The notes: a model not told the origin generated them from the sequence alone. Positions 37,336-45,997 are shown, counted from the first letter of the stretch. The stretch is 64,000 nucleotides of DNA from JBGSMF01 sp964651475 (GCA_964651475.1 CAZYXV010000007.1:90552-154551), one strand, 5' to 3'. Numbers and translations are program-made.

Positions 37336-37716
37336 CTACTGATCGTTCTCGTCCCGCTCGTCCCCAATCATCCAGCTCACTGCTATGCTAATCACGCTGA
37401 TGATGAGCGCGCCCCAGAACGCCGCGCCAAAACTGTCTACGCCATACGGCAAGCCCAGGGCCTGCGCCAGCGCCGAAGCGGCCGATAACATGATGGCATT
37501 AATGACCAGCGTGAATAGCCCCAGCGTGAGAATGATTAATGGACACGTCAGCAAGGAAAGCAGCGGGCGCAATAGCGCATTGACCAGGCCAAAAACAAAG
37601 GCCACGCCCACAAGCACCCGCCAATCCCCTTCAAAGTAGATGCCGGGCACCCACTGCGCCGCCACGTACAGGCCCAGCGCGTTGACCAACCAGCGCAAAA
37701 CAAAACGACGCATCAT
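37336..37716 (-). CDS. YvlD-like / phage-holin-4 superfamily membrane protein
   Basis: 126 residues with four hydrophobic helices: LRWLVNALGLYVAAQWVPGI, VLVGVAFVFGLVNALLRPLL, LIILTLGLFTLVINAIMLSA and FWGALIISVISIAVSWMIG. The NALLRPLLxLLTCPLxxLTLGLF pattern is the signature of the YvlD family (Pfam Phage_holin_4_2). The name is historical and does not imply a phage origin. In Bacillus, yvlD lies in the yvlABCD cell-envelope-stress operon. Here it is the last gene of an operon with two YvlB/SHOCT-like genes, 14 bp behind one of them, which matches that context. ATG 37713 is an alternative start. Confidence 0.88.
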   Translation of the reverse strand: MMRRFVLRWLVNALGLYVAAQWVPGIYFEGDWRVLVGVAFVFGLVNALLRPLLSLLTCPLIILTLGLFTLVINAIMLSAASALAQALGLPYGVDSFGAAFWGALIISVISIAVSWMIGDERDENDQ

Positions 37717-37730
37717 CGTCTCCCCACTGG

Positions 37731-38111
37731 CTATTCGACGAAAATCTCGACGTGTTCGCCATCTTCTTCGTTTATCACGTCAATGATTTTGCCTTGCGTG
37801 CCGCTCTTGAGGGCAGCCATAATCTCGTCGGGGTTCACACCTTCGATCTCGGGCGCAAAGCGCGCGCCCATCTTGATGCCAACGTTGACCAATCCCATCG
37901 GGATATTGACATTGACCTTGTCTCTGCCGCTGGCCAGGTCACTCACGCGCACTCGGAACCAACTCGGGCTGGCACCCGGCCCACCCGCCGCTTTCTTTTC
38001 GCTGCGCGCTCCTTCTGCCAGCGCCGCCAACAGCCTGGCGCCTTCTTCCGCCGTGATTTTTCCTTCCTGGATCATTTTCAAGATTTGCATGCGCTCTTCA
38101 GATGTGGTCAT
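37731..38111 (-). CDS. YvlB/SHOCT-like small protein
   Basis: 126 residues. The N-terminal ~32 residues (EERMQILKMIQEGKITAEEG) are the SHOCT-like/YvlB N-terminal helical hairpin. The rest (about 50-126) is a small beta-rich domain (RVRVSDLASGRDKVNVNIPM ... EDGEHVEIFVE) that also occurs in the 38147 and 45162 proteins of this window. No membrane segment. Such proteins are found with envelope-stress systems; the biochemical role of the beta domain (polymerisation or peptide binding) is unknown to me. It lies between yvlD-like and the membrane-containing paralogue. Confidence 0.82.
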   Translation of the reverse strand: MTTSEERMQILKMIQEGKITAEEGARLLAALAEGARSEKKAAGGPGASPSWFRVRVSDLASGRDKVNVNIPMGLVNVGIKMGARFAPEIEGVNPDEIMAALKSGTQGKIIDVINEEDGEHVEIFVE

Positions 38112-38113
38112 TG

Positions 38114-38148
38114 TTCACCTCACCTTTCACTTGCCACTTTTCGCTTTT
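38114..38148. repeat. Short heptamer-register run in intergenic gap
   Basis: Five degenerate 7-mers (TTCACCT, CACCTTT, CACTTGC, CACTTTT, CGCTTTT) fill the gap between two genes. They also contribute the ribosome site of the 37731-38111 gene on the minus strand. Confidence 0.4.
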
Positions 38149-38734
38149 AACCGATATACACCTGCACGTGTTCACCGTCACCCTGGTCCGTCACATCCAC
38201 GTAAAAAGGTTGGCCGCCCGCGCCCGTCGCATCGTCCAGGCTCATAATTACTTCGTCCAGCCCGGTTTCTTCGAACTGAGGCACAAAGCGCCGCGCCACC
38301 CGGATACCCCACGCGGTCAATCTGAGCGGCAGCGGCAGGCTGACGGCCACCCGATGGTCGCGGCCGGTGACGCGCACGTGCAGCCAGCGCGCCGTGCGCG
38401 ACCACGCGCCAATGCCTGTCACCAACGCACCCGCAATCAACAGCGGCCAACCGCATACGCCCCACAGCGCCGATCCGCCGGCATAGACTACAGACAACAG
38501 TAACCCGCCCACCATAACGATCCCGACGCCAACGTACAATACATACAGCCAGGCGTAACGCCACTGCCCCGCCAGTTCAGGCGGCGGCCCGGACCGGGAA
38601 GGCGGCGCTTCGGGCTGATGGGGCGCTTCGGCCGGGCGGCCGGCTTCCAACGCTTCCAAAAGCCTGGCGCCTTCTTCAGCCGAAATCGTTCCGGCCTCTA
38701 CCATCTGCAAGACCCTGATGCGTTCTTCGTCCAC
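38147..38734 (-). CDS. YvlB/SHOCT-like protein with two membrane helices
   Basis: 195 residues from GTG 38734, which has AGGAG 7 bases upstream; longer upstream readings lack a ribosome site. Order: SHOCT-like hairpin (about 1-35; IRVLQMVEAGTISAEEGARL), a proline-rich linker, two hydrophobic helices (about 60-108; AWLYVLYVGVGIVMVGGLLL), then the same beta-rich domain as the 37731 protein (LHVRVTGRDHRVAVSLPLPL ... DGEHVQVYIG). It looks like the soluble paralogue with a membrane hairpin inserted between its two domains, which would bring the beta domain to the membrane. It is in an operon with that paralogue and a YvlD-like gene. Confidence 0.8.
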   Translation of the reverse strand: MDEERIRVLQMVEAGTISAEEGARLLEALEAGRPAEAPHQPEAPPSRSGPPPELAGQWRYAWLYVLYVGVGIVMVGGLLLSVVYAGGSALWGVCGWPLLIAGALVTGIGAWSRTARWLHVRVTGRDHRVAVSLPLPLRLTAWGIRVARRFVPQFEETGLDEVIMSLDDATGAGGQPFYVDVTDQGDGEHVQVYIG

Positions 38735-38744
38735 AGATGTACTC

Positions 38745-39854
38745 CTAAAAATCAATCGCAAAGCGCCCGTCTTTGTACAACAACTCGCCATCCACCCAGA
38801 TTTCGCCGCCGCGGCGCATGTCGCAGATCATGTCCCAGTGAAGGGCCGATTCGTTCTTGCCGCCCGTTTCGGGGTAGCTGGCGCCCAACGCCATGTGAAA
38901 ACTGCCGCCGATTTTCTCGTCGAACAAAATCTGCTTTGTGAAGCGCTTGATGCCCTCGTTGGTGCCAATGGCAAATTCGCCCACCCGCCGCGTGCCTTCG
39001 TCGGTGTCCAGCGTCTTGAGCAAATAGTCTTGGTTCTTTTCGGCGCTCGCCCTGACCACCCGGCCGCCTTCAAACCATAGCCGCACACCGGCCACTTCCC
39101 GCCCCTGGTGTATGGCCGGGTACGAAAAATAAACGTGTCCTTCGACGCTGTCTTCCACCGGGCCGGTAAACACCTCGCCATCCGGCATGTTCTCGTGAGC
39201 ATCGCAGTTGATAAACGTGCGTCCGGCAATGCTCAGGTGTAAATCTGTTTCCGGGCCAATAACGTGTATCTTTTGTTTGCCTTTGAGCCAATCCACGATC
39301 TTGTTCTGCCGGGCCGAGACGCGCCGCCAATGCCCTACCGGGTCATCCATATCCGGCAAGCAAGCATTGTAAACAAAGTCCTCATACTCAGTCAGGCTTA
39401 GCTCTGCATCTTGAGCATAAGCAGTGGTGGGGAACAAGGTTCCTACCCAACGCAACTCGCCCGCACTGGCGCGTCTCATAAAAATCTTCATCAGTTCAGT
39501 TTCGGCTTGACTGCGCAGCACCATTTTGGCCGGGTCAACCGTGCTGAGCGACTTGGTGTTTTCTTCACCCCTGATCGAAATGTATGCATCATAGGTTCCT
39601 ATCGCGGCTTTGATTGGCTCGGGGACATGCTGCAACTGTCCATCCGTGGCATAGCGGAATAATAATTCATCCATGCCGGGCAAGGTCGCCATGGTCAGCG
39701 GATGTCCTCCAGCCTGCAACACCCTGGCATACACCGCTTTGAGCAGCGGCGCGGTCACAGTACTGCCCTGCAAGAGTACCTTGTCACCCGGCCGCACCGC
39801 CACCGAGTAATTGACTAACACATCGGCCAGTTTCTCCACACGGGGATCTGTCAT
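38745..39854 (-). CDS. M29-family aminopeptidase
   Basis: 369 residues, the usual length for thermophilic-type aminopeptidases (AmpS/AmpT/PepS, family M29). It shows the expected metal-ligand regions in the C-terminal half: NMPDGEVFTGPVEDSVEG near 219-236, GEFAIGTNEGIKRF near 287-300, GGSFHMALG near 312-320, and ESALHWDMICDM near 329-340. These Glu, His and Tyr/Asp residues bind two metal ions. Cytosolic exopeptidase that removes N-terminal residues. The start ATG 39854 has GGAG upstream. It lies between a GNAT gene and the SHOCT-like genes, probably co-transcribed with them. Confidence 0.92.
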   Translation of the reverse strand: MTDPRVEKLADVLVNYSVAVRPGDKVLLQGSTVTAPLLKAVYARVLQAGGHPLTMATLPGMDELLFRYATDGQLQHVPEPIKAAIGTYDAYISIRGEENTKSLSTVDPAKMVLRSQAETELMKIFMRRASAGELRWVGTLFPTTAYAQDAELSLTEYEDFVYNACLPDMDDPVGHWRRVSARQNKIVDWLKGKQKIHVIGPETDLHLSIAGRTFINCDAHENMPDGEVFTGPVEDSVEGHVYFSYPAIHQGREVAGVRLWFEGGRVVRASAEKNQDYLLKTLDTDEGTRRVGEFAIGTNEGIKRFTKQILFDEKIGGSFHMALGASYPETGGKNESALHWDMICDMRRGGEIWVDGELLYKDGRFAIDF

Positions 39855-39881
39855 CTTGTTTTCTCCTATTGATTGTTTTGT

Positions 39882-40892
39882 TCAATACAGTCCAAGCTGC
39901 ATGTGAGCCAGTATTCGCACCGGCAAAAAGCCCGCACGCGCCAGAGCCGTATACATCTGCATCTGAGAAGCCGGGAAAGCGCACACCAATGACGCCACCG
40001 GCTCGCGCAATCCATCCAGTGCAGCGTGGACGAGCGCCTCTTCCAACACGCCACGATGGTCCGCGCTCGTCCAAACACGCAGACGCCCTTCGTCGGGGAA
40101 GCGCGGCGCATCGGCCCAGGCCGCGCCGACGAGTTCATCCTTCAGCCTGGCCACCACGCACACGTGGCGCCGGCCGCTCAGCCAATCAGCCAGGCGGCGA
40201 TCCCACCCCACGTAAAAATCAGAACGCCGCACCGGCTCGGCCCAGTCCAGATCATCCGGCAGGCCGGCGCGGACAAGGTCATACAACACTTTGGAATCCC
40301 CCGGCTGCGCGCGCTGCATCATAACATCCTCAAGCAACACAAAGCGGAACCGCCGCGTGCGGCGTCTTTGGGGTGGGCGTTGCCAATAAGCCAATGCCGC
40401 TGTCTGACGAAAGCCCAGGTCCGTATACACGCGCACGGCGGGGAAATTATCGGCGCGCACCAGCAGATTGACGCGGCTGCCTGCCTGCTGCCTGACGTGT
40501 TCGATCGCTTCACTCATCAATGCGTGCGCAATGCCCTGGCCGCGATACGCGACGCGAACGGCCACATTGCCGATCAACCAAACCGATCTACCCCACTCGG
40601 CGCGGCGCAGCGAGAGATGCCCAACCACTTTGCCTTGCTCAATCCACACCAGGCCTGGCCCGGTTCCCGTGCCTGTAAAAGCCGCCGGATCCAGCCAGGC
40701 CAGCCACCATCCCATGCGCCCCAACCAGCGCGTTTCGCGCACGGCGCGCCACCCCGCCGGGTCGAGTTCGCTCCGGAATGCTTCTTCCAACAAATCCGCC
40801 ACGGCAGCAAGATCACGCGACGGATCAAGCAACCTGATATGAGACGTAGATATGCCGCAACGAACCGCGCTTTCACCCATCCACATACCCAT
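39882..40892 (-). CDS. Tandem GNAT-domain acetyltransferase
   Basis: 336 residues. The N-terminal GNAT domain (about 18-170) has the acetyl-CoA pyrophosphate loop VAVRVAYRGQGIAHALM near 112-128 and the ending NFPAVRVYTDLGFRQ. The C-terminal half (about 190-336) is a second, degenerate GNAT fold lacking a clear Q/RxxGxG/A loop, ending in YTALARAGFLPVRIL. The substrate is unknown. TATAAT lies immediately upstream of the start, so translation may begin at an internal ATG (40886 or 40880) on a leaderless message. It is 27 bp upstream of the M29 aminopeptidase. Confidence 0.8.
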   Translation of the reverse strand: MGMWMGESAVRCGISTSHIRLLDPSRDLAAVADLLEEAFRSELDPAGWRAVRETRWLGRMGWWLAWLDPAAFTGTGTGPGLVWIEQGKVVGHLSLRRAEWGRSVWLIGNVAVRVAYRGQGIAHALMSEAIEHVRQQAGSRVNLLVRADNFPAVRVYTDLGFRQTAALAYWQRPPQRRRTRRFRFVLLEDVMMQRAQPGDSKVLYDLVRAGLPDDLDWAEPVRRSDFYVGWDRRLADWLSGRRHVCVVARLKDELVGAAWADAPRFPDEGRLRVWTSADHRGVLEEALVHAALDGLREPVASLVCAFPASQMQMYTALARAGFLPVRILAHMQLGLY

Positions 40893-40893
40893 T

Positions 40894-40899
40894 ATTATA
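40894..40899 (-). promoter_or_regulatory. TATAAT -10 box abutting the GNAT start
   Basis: On the minus strand TATAAT ends two bases before the ATG at 40892. No good -35 was found. If active, it would give an almost leaderless transcript starting inside the annotated 5' end. Confidence 0.4.
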
Positions 40900-40928
40900 C
40901 CGCATAGCGCGGCGTTACACGTTCATCT

Positions 40929-42113
40929 TCACCCTTCCAACGCCTCCAGCAAAAGCGCCGCTTCATTGACCGATATCTTGTTTTCCTCAACCATGCGCAA
41001 AATTGCCAGCCGCTCGTCCTCACTCACCGGCTCGGTTTCTGAGGGGCGGCTGGAACCAGCCTGGGGCGCGCGAGAAAACACCCCTCCCAAAGTAAAGCCA
41101 AGGCTACCTCCCACCTGCCGGCCTTCTTTGCGGCGCGCCCGCTCGGCGGCCTTGTCAGCCTGACGGCGCGCCCGCTCGGCGGCCTTGTCAGCCTGACGGC
41201 GCGCCTGTTCGGCAGCCTTTTCAATTTTGCGGCGCATTTTTTCTCCCCACTCCGTCCCCATCTGGCCCAAGCCTGCCAGCTCTTTTTCCAGGCGCTGCTC
41301 CAGGCCATTCATCTCGGCGTCAACCACAGCCTCGATGCGGGACTCGACATTCATATCCCATTCGCCCTGGCACCCTTGCACCGAAATGTCCCCGCCCGCG
41401 ACCAACTCGAGCAGCGCCTCGCCCGCCCCCACTACACCCGTAAGGTGGCGGTTATTCCCTTCGCCTCCGGTCAGTTCCAAATCACAGTGCACCCTGCCTT
41501 TTGCCTCGAATGTGCAGCGCGCGCTGCTATCGGCAGGCACGCGCACTCTGATGTCGCCGCGCGCGCGCAAACGATATTCACAGCCGGATGTCAGCTTGCT
41601 GTCTAGCCATACGTCGCCCTGCACATCTTGCACATTCACTCCACCCAAGTCGCGCACATTCAAATTGCCCTGGCACTGCTCAAGCGTCAACTTGCCCTCA
41701 ATGTGCCTGAGGCGCACATCGCCGCTCACGCGATTCAAGTCCAAATTGCCGCTCACCCTGCGCGCCTCCAGGTCGCCCTGCACCGACCGAACCGCCGCTG
41801 GGCCGACGCCGCGCAGCGACACGTCGCCCTGCGCCGATTCGAGCGCCAGCGGACCGCTCACGCTACGAACGCGCACATCGCCCTGCACCCGGCGCACCGT
41901 CACGCTCGAGTCAACAGGCACTGTGACATAACAACTCTTACGCGCGGTCAGAGTGAACGCCTCGCCTTTTTGGTCCACAACGAGATCGCTTTCTTTACCA
42001 TCAATCTCGATGGTGAGCTGCCTGGCGCCGCCGCCCACAATGATCAAATCGCCAACGCACTCATCAAACGTGATGTGAGGTCTACCAGATGTTTCCAAGT
42101 TTATAGCTTCCAC
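40929..42113 (-). CDS. DUF4097 beta-repeat protein with C-terminal SHOCT-like hairpin
   Basis: 394 residues from GTG 42113, preceded by AGGAGGG. Residues ~20-245 are a DUF4097-type beta-solenoid: short repeats of the form V.GDVR.R.V.G.L (VQGDVRVRSVSGPLALESAQ). Residues ~255-330 are a charged helix with the repeated block ARRQADKAAER, probably a coiled coil. The last ~30 residues (DERLAILRMVEENKISVNEA) form the same SHOCT-like hairpin that is N-terminal in its neighbours, so the domain order is reversed here. No membrane helix. An envelope-stress or scaffolding role is inferred from DUF4097/LiaX-like proteins. Confidence 0.83.
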   Translation of the reverse strand: MEAINLETSGRPHITFDECVGDLIIVGGGARQLTIEIDGKESDLVVDQKGEAFTLTARKSCYVTVPVDSSVTVRRVQGDVRVRSVSGPLALESAQGDVSLRGVGPAAVRSVQGDLEARRVSGNLDLNRVSGDVRLRHIEGKLTLEQCQGNLNVRDLGGVNVQDVQGDVWLDSKLTSGCEYRLRARGDIRVRVPADSSARCTFEAKGRVHCDLELTGGEGNNRHLTGVVGAGEALLELVAGGDISVQGCQGEWDMNVESRIEAVVDAEMNGLEQRLEKELAGLGQMGTEWGEKMRRKIEKAAEQARRQADKAAERARRQADKAAERARRKEGRQVGGSLGFTLGGVFSRAPQAGSSRPSETEPVSEDERLAILRMVEENKISVNEAALLLEALEG

Positions 42114-42151
42114 CTTGCCCTCCTCGGTACAATATTATCTGGAATAATTTG

Positions 42152-42239
42152 CTAGCAGCCTGTCGGAGAGCAGGCTGGCATCCCTATGCCAGCCCCGCCA
42201 ACGCATAGGGATGCGTCGGCCACTCCGACAACCTGCTAG
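42152..42239. repeat. 88-bp palindromic repeat, copy 1
   Basis: Starts and ends in CTAG, with inverted termini CTAGCAG.CTGTCGGAG and CTCCGACA.CCTGCTAG around a central ATCCCTATGC...GCATAGGGAT palindrome. It nearly matches 49701-49788. On the minus strand its terminal TAG is the stop codon of the MFS gene. Confidence 0.9.
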
Positions 42240-43537
42240 AGCACCTGGATATTTGCCAGTTCAAGTGGCTCTTTTTGCTTGCTGGCAGCATTGTTTTGCT
42301 CAATATCCACCGCCGCCGAGATAAAGAATGAAATCAGCCCAGCCGCTCCACATAATGTGCCGGCCAACAGATACCACATCTGCAGGCCCAGCCAATCGCT
42401 TATGGGGCCAGCAATCGCCAGGCTGAAAGGCGAGGTAATCCAAACCAGGCTGCCCATAATCGTGAACACACGCCCTTGCACATCGGGCGCCACCACCGAC
42501 TGAAGAATCGCCATGATTGGCCCATCAATCATGGGGATTGTCAATCCAACAAAGAAAATAATCACTAACGCCATCACAAAGGCGCTCCCTGGCACAAAGC
42601 CCAACGCCAGGAAACTTAGTCCCAGCACAACCAGACCCAACATTGTCGTGTAGATACGCTTTTTGAAACCGCCCCACACACTCAACAACACGCCTCCCAC
42701 AATGATGCCAGCCCCAACCACAGCTTCTAGCAAGCTCAACTGAGCCGCCCCACCTCCAAAGTGCTTGCTTACCAACAAGGGCAGCAGCGAAAAGGCCGGC
42801 GTGAGCGCGATCTTGATAATCATCGCTATCGCGATCAAAATCACCAAACCCCGCCAGTTGAGAATATACCGTATTCCTTCGCGCATATCGGCCAGGACGG
42901 TTGTTTCCTTGACGCTCTCCTCTTTACGCTCAGGCTGAGGCACGCGCATAAAGAATAAGGGGAAAATAGCCAATGAGGCTGTCGCCACGTCTGACAGCAT
43001 AATGCCGTACAGCGGCATCACCCCCATCAGCAACGCTCCCAACGGCGGCCCGGCGATGTTGAGCACCCCATTCAAAGTCTGGTTGAGGCCGGATACACGC
43101 GTCAGTTGTTCGCGGGGTACCATCAGTGAAGTCGAAGCCTGCATGGCGGGCCAGTGAAAGCTCCCGCCCACGGCGCGAATGGCCATGATGATGTAAATAT
43201 GCCAGACCTGCGCATCGCCCATCCAAAAGAGGTACCCTAGCCACAACGAGGCCAACGCGACCAGCCCATCGGCCACGATCATCACCACGCGCCGGTTCCA
43301 GCGATCTATGTACACACCGGCAAGGGGGCTAAGGATGATTTCTGGCAAAATCGCCACCAATGAAGCCGTCGCCAGCACCGTCGCCGAACCGGTCAACTGG
43401 GTAAGCCACCACACTAACGCAAACTGAACCACCCGGCTGGCCAACAGAGAAAAAGCCTGCCCGCCCCAGATGGTGAAAAAGTTGATTTTCCAATTTTCTA
43501 ATTGGTATGTTTCTGCCTGTTTCACGTTCACAGCCAT
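42236..43537 (-). CDS. MFS transporter, DHA3-like exporter
   Basis: 433 residues with twelve predicted helices. It has the GVYIDRWNRR loop after helix 2 (the MFS GxxxDRxxRR motif) and an overall pattern like DHA3 drug or siderophore exporters (MefA/EntS type). Substrate unknown. Its first codons overlap the end of the beta-lactamase-fold gene by 10 bp, so the pair is co-translated. The last gene of the operon that begins with the DUF2089 regulator. Its TAG stop is provided by the end of a dispersed palindromic repeat, so the native C-terminus may have been altered. Confidence 0.9.
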   Translation of the reverse strand: MAVNVKQAETYQLENWKINFFTIWGGQAFSLLASRVVQFALVWWLTQLTGSATVLATASLVAILPEIILSPLAGVYIDRWNRRVVMIVADGLVALASLWLGYLFWMGDAQVWHIYIIMAIRAVGGSFHWPAMQASTSLMVPREQLTRVSGLNQTLNGVLNIAGPPLGALLMGVMPLYGIMLSDVATASLAIFPLFFMRVPQPERKEESVKETTVLADMREGIRYILNWRGLVILIAIAMIIKIALTPAFSLLPLLVSKHFGGGAAQLSLLEAVVGAGIIVGGVLLSVWGGFKKRIYTTMLGLVVLGLSFLALGFVPGSAFVMALVIIFFVGLTIPMIDGPIMAILQSVVAPDVQGRVFTIMGSLVWITSPFSLAIAGPISDWLGLQMWYLLAGTLCGAAGLISFFISAAVDIEQNNAASKQKEPLELANIQVL

Positions 43538-45165
43538 GATGTGCCTTTCTTGACAAATCTCAGATTACGCGCGCTGCCCCCAGCATCCGAAAGACGGAAT
43601 CCAACAACTGCATTATCCTCATTCCGTTCAAATGCCAGCGCATGCTTGCCAGAAGTATGTATGATCGCACCTACCCAATCGTCGGTGAAAACATCAGCCG
43701 TCATTGGCATTAACAAACTGCGCCCCTGCCTTTTTCGCTGCACGGTCAACTTGTCATCTTCCATCGCTAGCACCCAAGTGACATCCAACTCTGGGCTGTA
43801 ATAGTTTCCAGCGTATGTCCCCAAGTAATCCAGCGTCGCTGTTATGGGTTCGACTCGTTGGTAATACGTGCTGCCCGTACCAGTGTTGATTTGCACTTGT
43901 GCAGATCCGGTCTCCGTTGCCAAGATAAAATCAACGGTGGCTTGTGGGAAAGCTGCAAAGATAAAGTTATTCTCGCTCACAGGCGCCAGATCGTATCCTC
44001 GATAGCACAATTTGCCGTTCCTGAATTCGATATCTACAAAAGTAACCGATTCTTGATCGTAATACTTGCCCGCTTTCTGGAAAAGTTGTGTTTGTTCCAA
44101 TTCGATGGTTTCAGGAACACCCGCGCCAGTGTCTGTAGTCTCTTCCAGCATATCATCCAAATAGATATCTGCCACCTGTCGCGCCAGTTGCCGCGCGTTG
44201 ATCGCACTGTAATTCCCCAAGACGGCGACGCTGAAATGCTCCTCTGGGAAACGCATCATGTAAGAGTGAATTCCCGCGCCATCGCCACCGTGTTCGATGA
44301 CGGGCCTGCCTTTGTAGGTATCCACCACAAGGCCAAAAGCGTATTCGATTTCTTCGCCGTTGTTCAAAAACCCTCGCTGGTGCATCTGCGCAATCACGGA
44401 CTGGTCACCGACCTGAGCGGTATAAAAGTTCTCGTCCCATAGAGCCAAATCTTCAATCGTCGTAAATAACCCGGTGCCGCCGACCAGTGCACACGTCAAA
44501 ACAGCATTTTTGTAGTGGTTGTCGCCATCTGCGTAATAGGCATAAGCGCGATTTTTGACCACTTGCAGATAATCATCATAGAAACGTGTGTTTGTCATGC
44601 CCAATGGCTCAAAAATCCGTTCTTTACAAAACTGTGCAAAAGATTGGCCGCTCACTCGTTCCACGATAAGTGCCAACAGCAAGTACCCTACGCCCCCGTA
44701 AGCAAATTTTTCCCCCGGTCTAAAATTCAAACCCTGCTGCCGCTTGACCAAATCCATCACATCGACGTTAGTGATGACATCTTCCAGCCGCCAGCCAGCC
44801 GCTATCAGCAACATCAAATCACTGCGCAATCCACTTGTATGGTGAATGAGATGGCGGAGGGTGATGGTCTCTCCAAAATTCGGCACCTCTGGCAAGTACT
44901 TGCGCACATCATCATCGAGCGACACCTTGCCCGCATCTACCAACAAAGCTACAGCCAGTGCCGTAAACTGCTTTGATATTGACGCAACGTGAAAGATGGT
45001 CGAGGGTGTAATGGGAATATCGTATTCGAGGTTGGCCAGCCCATAGCCTTGCTTATAGACAAACTCACCATCTTTCATCACCCCCAGGGCGCACCCTGGC
45101 GACCCGGGCAAAGTGAATTTCTCAAACACCTTGTCCACTTTCGCACGAACGGGTTGCGTAATCAT
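43528..45165 (-). CDS. Class C beta-lactamase-fold serine hydrolase
   Basis: 545 residues. A serine-hydrolase domain (about 1-340) has the SxxK motif SISK (S62, K65) and the third motif HGG (H292), followed by a C-terminal lipocalin-like/beta-barrel region (about 370-545). The second motif, normally Tyr-x-Asn, reads Tyr-Gly-Gly (Y156-G158), so the Asn is missing; the catalytic Tyr is kept. It may be an esterase or D-amino-peptidase rather than a true beta-lactamase. No signal peptide was recognised, so it may be cytosolic. Start overlaps the SHOCT-like gene by ATGA, and its end overlaps the MFS exporter. Confidence 0.86.
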   Translation of the reverse strand: MITQPVRAKVDKVFEKFTLPGSPGCALGVMKDGEFVYKQGYGLANLEYDIPITPSTIFHVASISKQFTALAVALLVDAGKVSLDDDVRKYLPEVPNFGETITLRHLIHHTSGLRSDLMLLIAAGWRLEDVITNVDVMDLVKRQQGLNFRPGEKFAYGGVGYLLLALIVERVSGQSFAQFCKERIFEPLGMTNTRFYDDYLQVVKNRAYAYYADGDNHYKNAVLTCALVGGTGLFTTIEDLALWDENFYTAQVGDQSVIAQMHQRGFLNNGEEIEYAFGLVVDTYKGRPVIEHGGDGAGIHSYMMRFPEEHFSVAVLGNYSAINARQLARQVADIYLDDMLEETTDTGAGVPETIELEQTQLFQKAGKYYDQESVTFVDIEFRNGKLCYRGYDLAPVSENNFIFAAFPQATVDFILATETGSAQVQINTGTGSTYYQRVEPITATLDYLGTYAGNYYSPELDVTWVLAMEDDKLTVQRKRQGRSLLMPMTADVFTDDWVGAIIHTSGKHALAFERNEDNAVVGFRLSDAGGSARNLRFVKKGTSWL

Positions 45166-45527
45166 TCGATGTATACCTCGACGCGCTCACCATCTTCCAC
45201 ATCTTCCACCTCAACGATTTTGCCGGCAGTTTCCTCGTCCAGCACGCTGAATATGGATTGCAAATCCACGTCGTCCAACTCGGGAACAAAGCGCGCGCCG
45301 AACGCCAGCCCCACCTGCAACAGGTTCATCGGCATATTCACATTGACCTTGGGCCGCCCCGTGTCGAGATCCATCACGCGCACGCGCAGCCAGCGAGGCT
45401 TGCCCGCCGTTCTGGTCCGGGGCGCCTGTGGCTTGGGCGCCGATAGGCTTGTCAGCGCCTCGGCAGCCGAAAGCTGACCGGATTCAACCTTTTTCAGAAT
45501 ATCCATTTGATCAAGATTTGTGCTCAC
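45162..45527 (-). CDS. YvlB/SHOCT-like small protein
   Basis: 121 residues from GTG 45527, with AGGAGG (about 45535-45540) 7-8 bases upstream; the upstream ATG at 45548 would place this site inside the gene. A short helical hairpin (MDILKKVESGQLSAAEALTS) is followed by the same beta-rich domain as in the 37731 protein (LRVRVMDLDTGRPKVNVNMP ... EDGERVEVYIE). It sits between the DUF2089 regulator and a beta-lactamase-fold hydrolase, with overlapping genes. Role unknown; probably an operon-specific member of the local SHOCT-like family. Confidence 0.8.
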   Translation of the reverse strand: MSTNLDQMDILKKVESGQLSAAEALTSLSAPKPQAPRTRTAGKPRWLRVRVMDLDTGRPKVNVNMPMNLLQVGLAFGARFVPELDDVDLQSIFSVLDEETAGKIVEVEDVEDGERVEVYIE

Positions 45528-45560
45528 TTGAATAACCTCCTGTTTCATTGTGCAGTGCGC

Positions 45561-45941
45561 TCACTCACCCCGCAAGCGGGTGATGGCTTCTTCAGATGTG
45601 ATTTTGCCTTGCGCCAATTGCTCCAAAATTGCCTTGCGCTCCTCTTCAGAAATTGCGGCCGATATGGCCTCTTCGCCCACCTCGTACCCCAACCCGCGAA
45701 TCAAATCATTCAACCGTCCGCGCACGGTTGGATAAGAAATCCCCAATTCCTCACCCACGCGGTTAATCTTGCCTTCACACCGTATAAAGATTTCCGCAAA
45801 GGCTAATTGGTCGGGTGACAATTGATAAAAGCGGCCTAACGCGAAATGTCCGTCAATAGTCGTATCGCACCCACGGCAATACAACCGGGTCACTTCTAAT
45901 GGCTGACGGCAAACTGGACATTGACCTAAAACTGGTTTCAT
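45561..45941 (-). CDS. DUF2089-family zinc-ribbon/HTH regulator
   Basis: 126 residues. The N-terminus is a zinc ribbon (CPVCRQPL ... YCRGCDTTI; Cys at about 8, 11, 22, 25). The middle (about 40-90) is a helix-turn-helix (GKINRVGEELGISYPTVRGR), typical of DUF2089 transcription factors. The C-terminus (EEERKAILEQLAQGKITSEE) is another SHOCT-like hairpin. It is first in an operon with a SHOCT-like protein, a hydrolase and an exporter. The promoter has a pair of direct repeats downstream of the -10, so autoregulation is plausible but not shown. Confidence 0.88.
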   Translation of the reverse strand: MKPVLGQCPVCRQPLEVTRLYCRGCDTTIDGHFALGRFYQLSPDQLAFAEIFIRCEGKINRVGEELGISYPTVRGRLNDLIRGLGYEVGEEAISAAISEEERKAILEQLAQGKITSEEAITRLRGE

Positions 45942-45958
45942 ATTTAATCCTCGCGCGC

Positions 45959-45988
45959 TAACTAAATAAAATCAATATATAACTAAAT
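45959..45988 (-). promoter_or_regulatory. Direct-repeat operator candidate
   Basis: TAACTAAAT at 45959-45967 and again at 45980-45988, spaced 21 bp start to start (about two DNA turns). They lie between the predicted transcription start and the DUF2089 start codon. Confidence 0.5.
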
Positions 45989-45997
45989 ATTTTTCAT

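Noticed and set aside
37336..37716. Prophage remnant based on the phage-holin family name
   Set aside because: The YvlD family is chromosomal and here sits with YvlB-like genes; no phage genes are nearby.
43840..43860. Possible tRNA because of GGGTTCGACTC
   Set aside because: It lies inside the beta-lactamase-fold gene and no acceptor or anticodon stem surrounds it.
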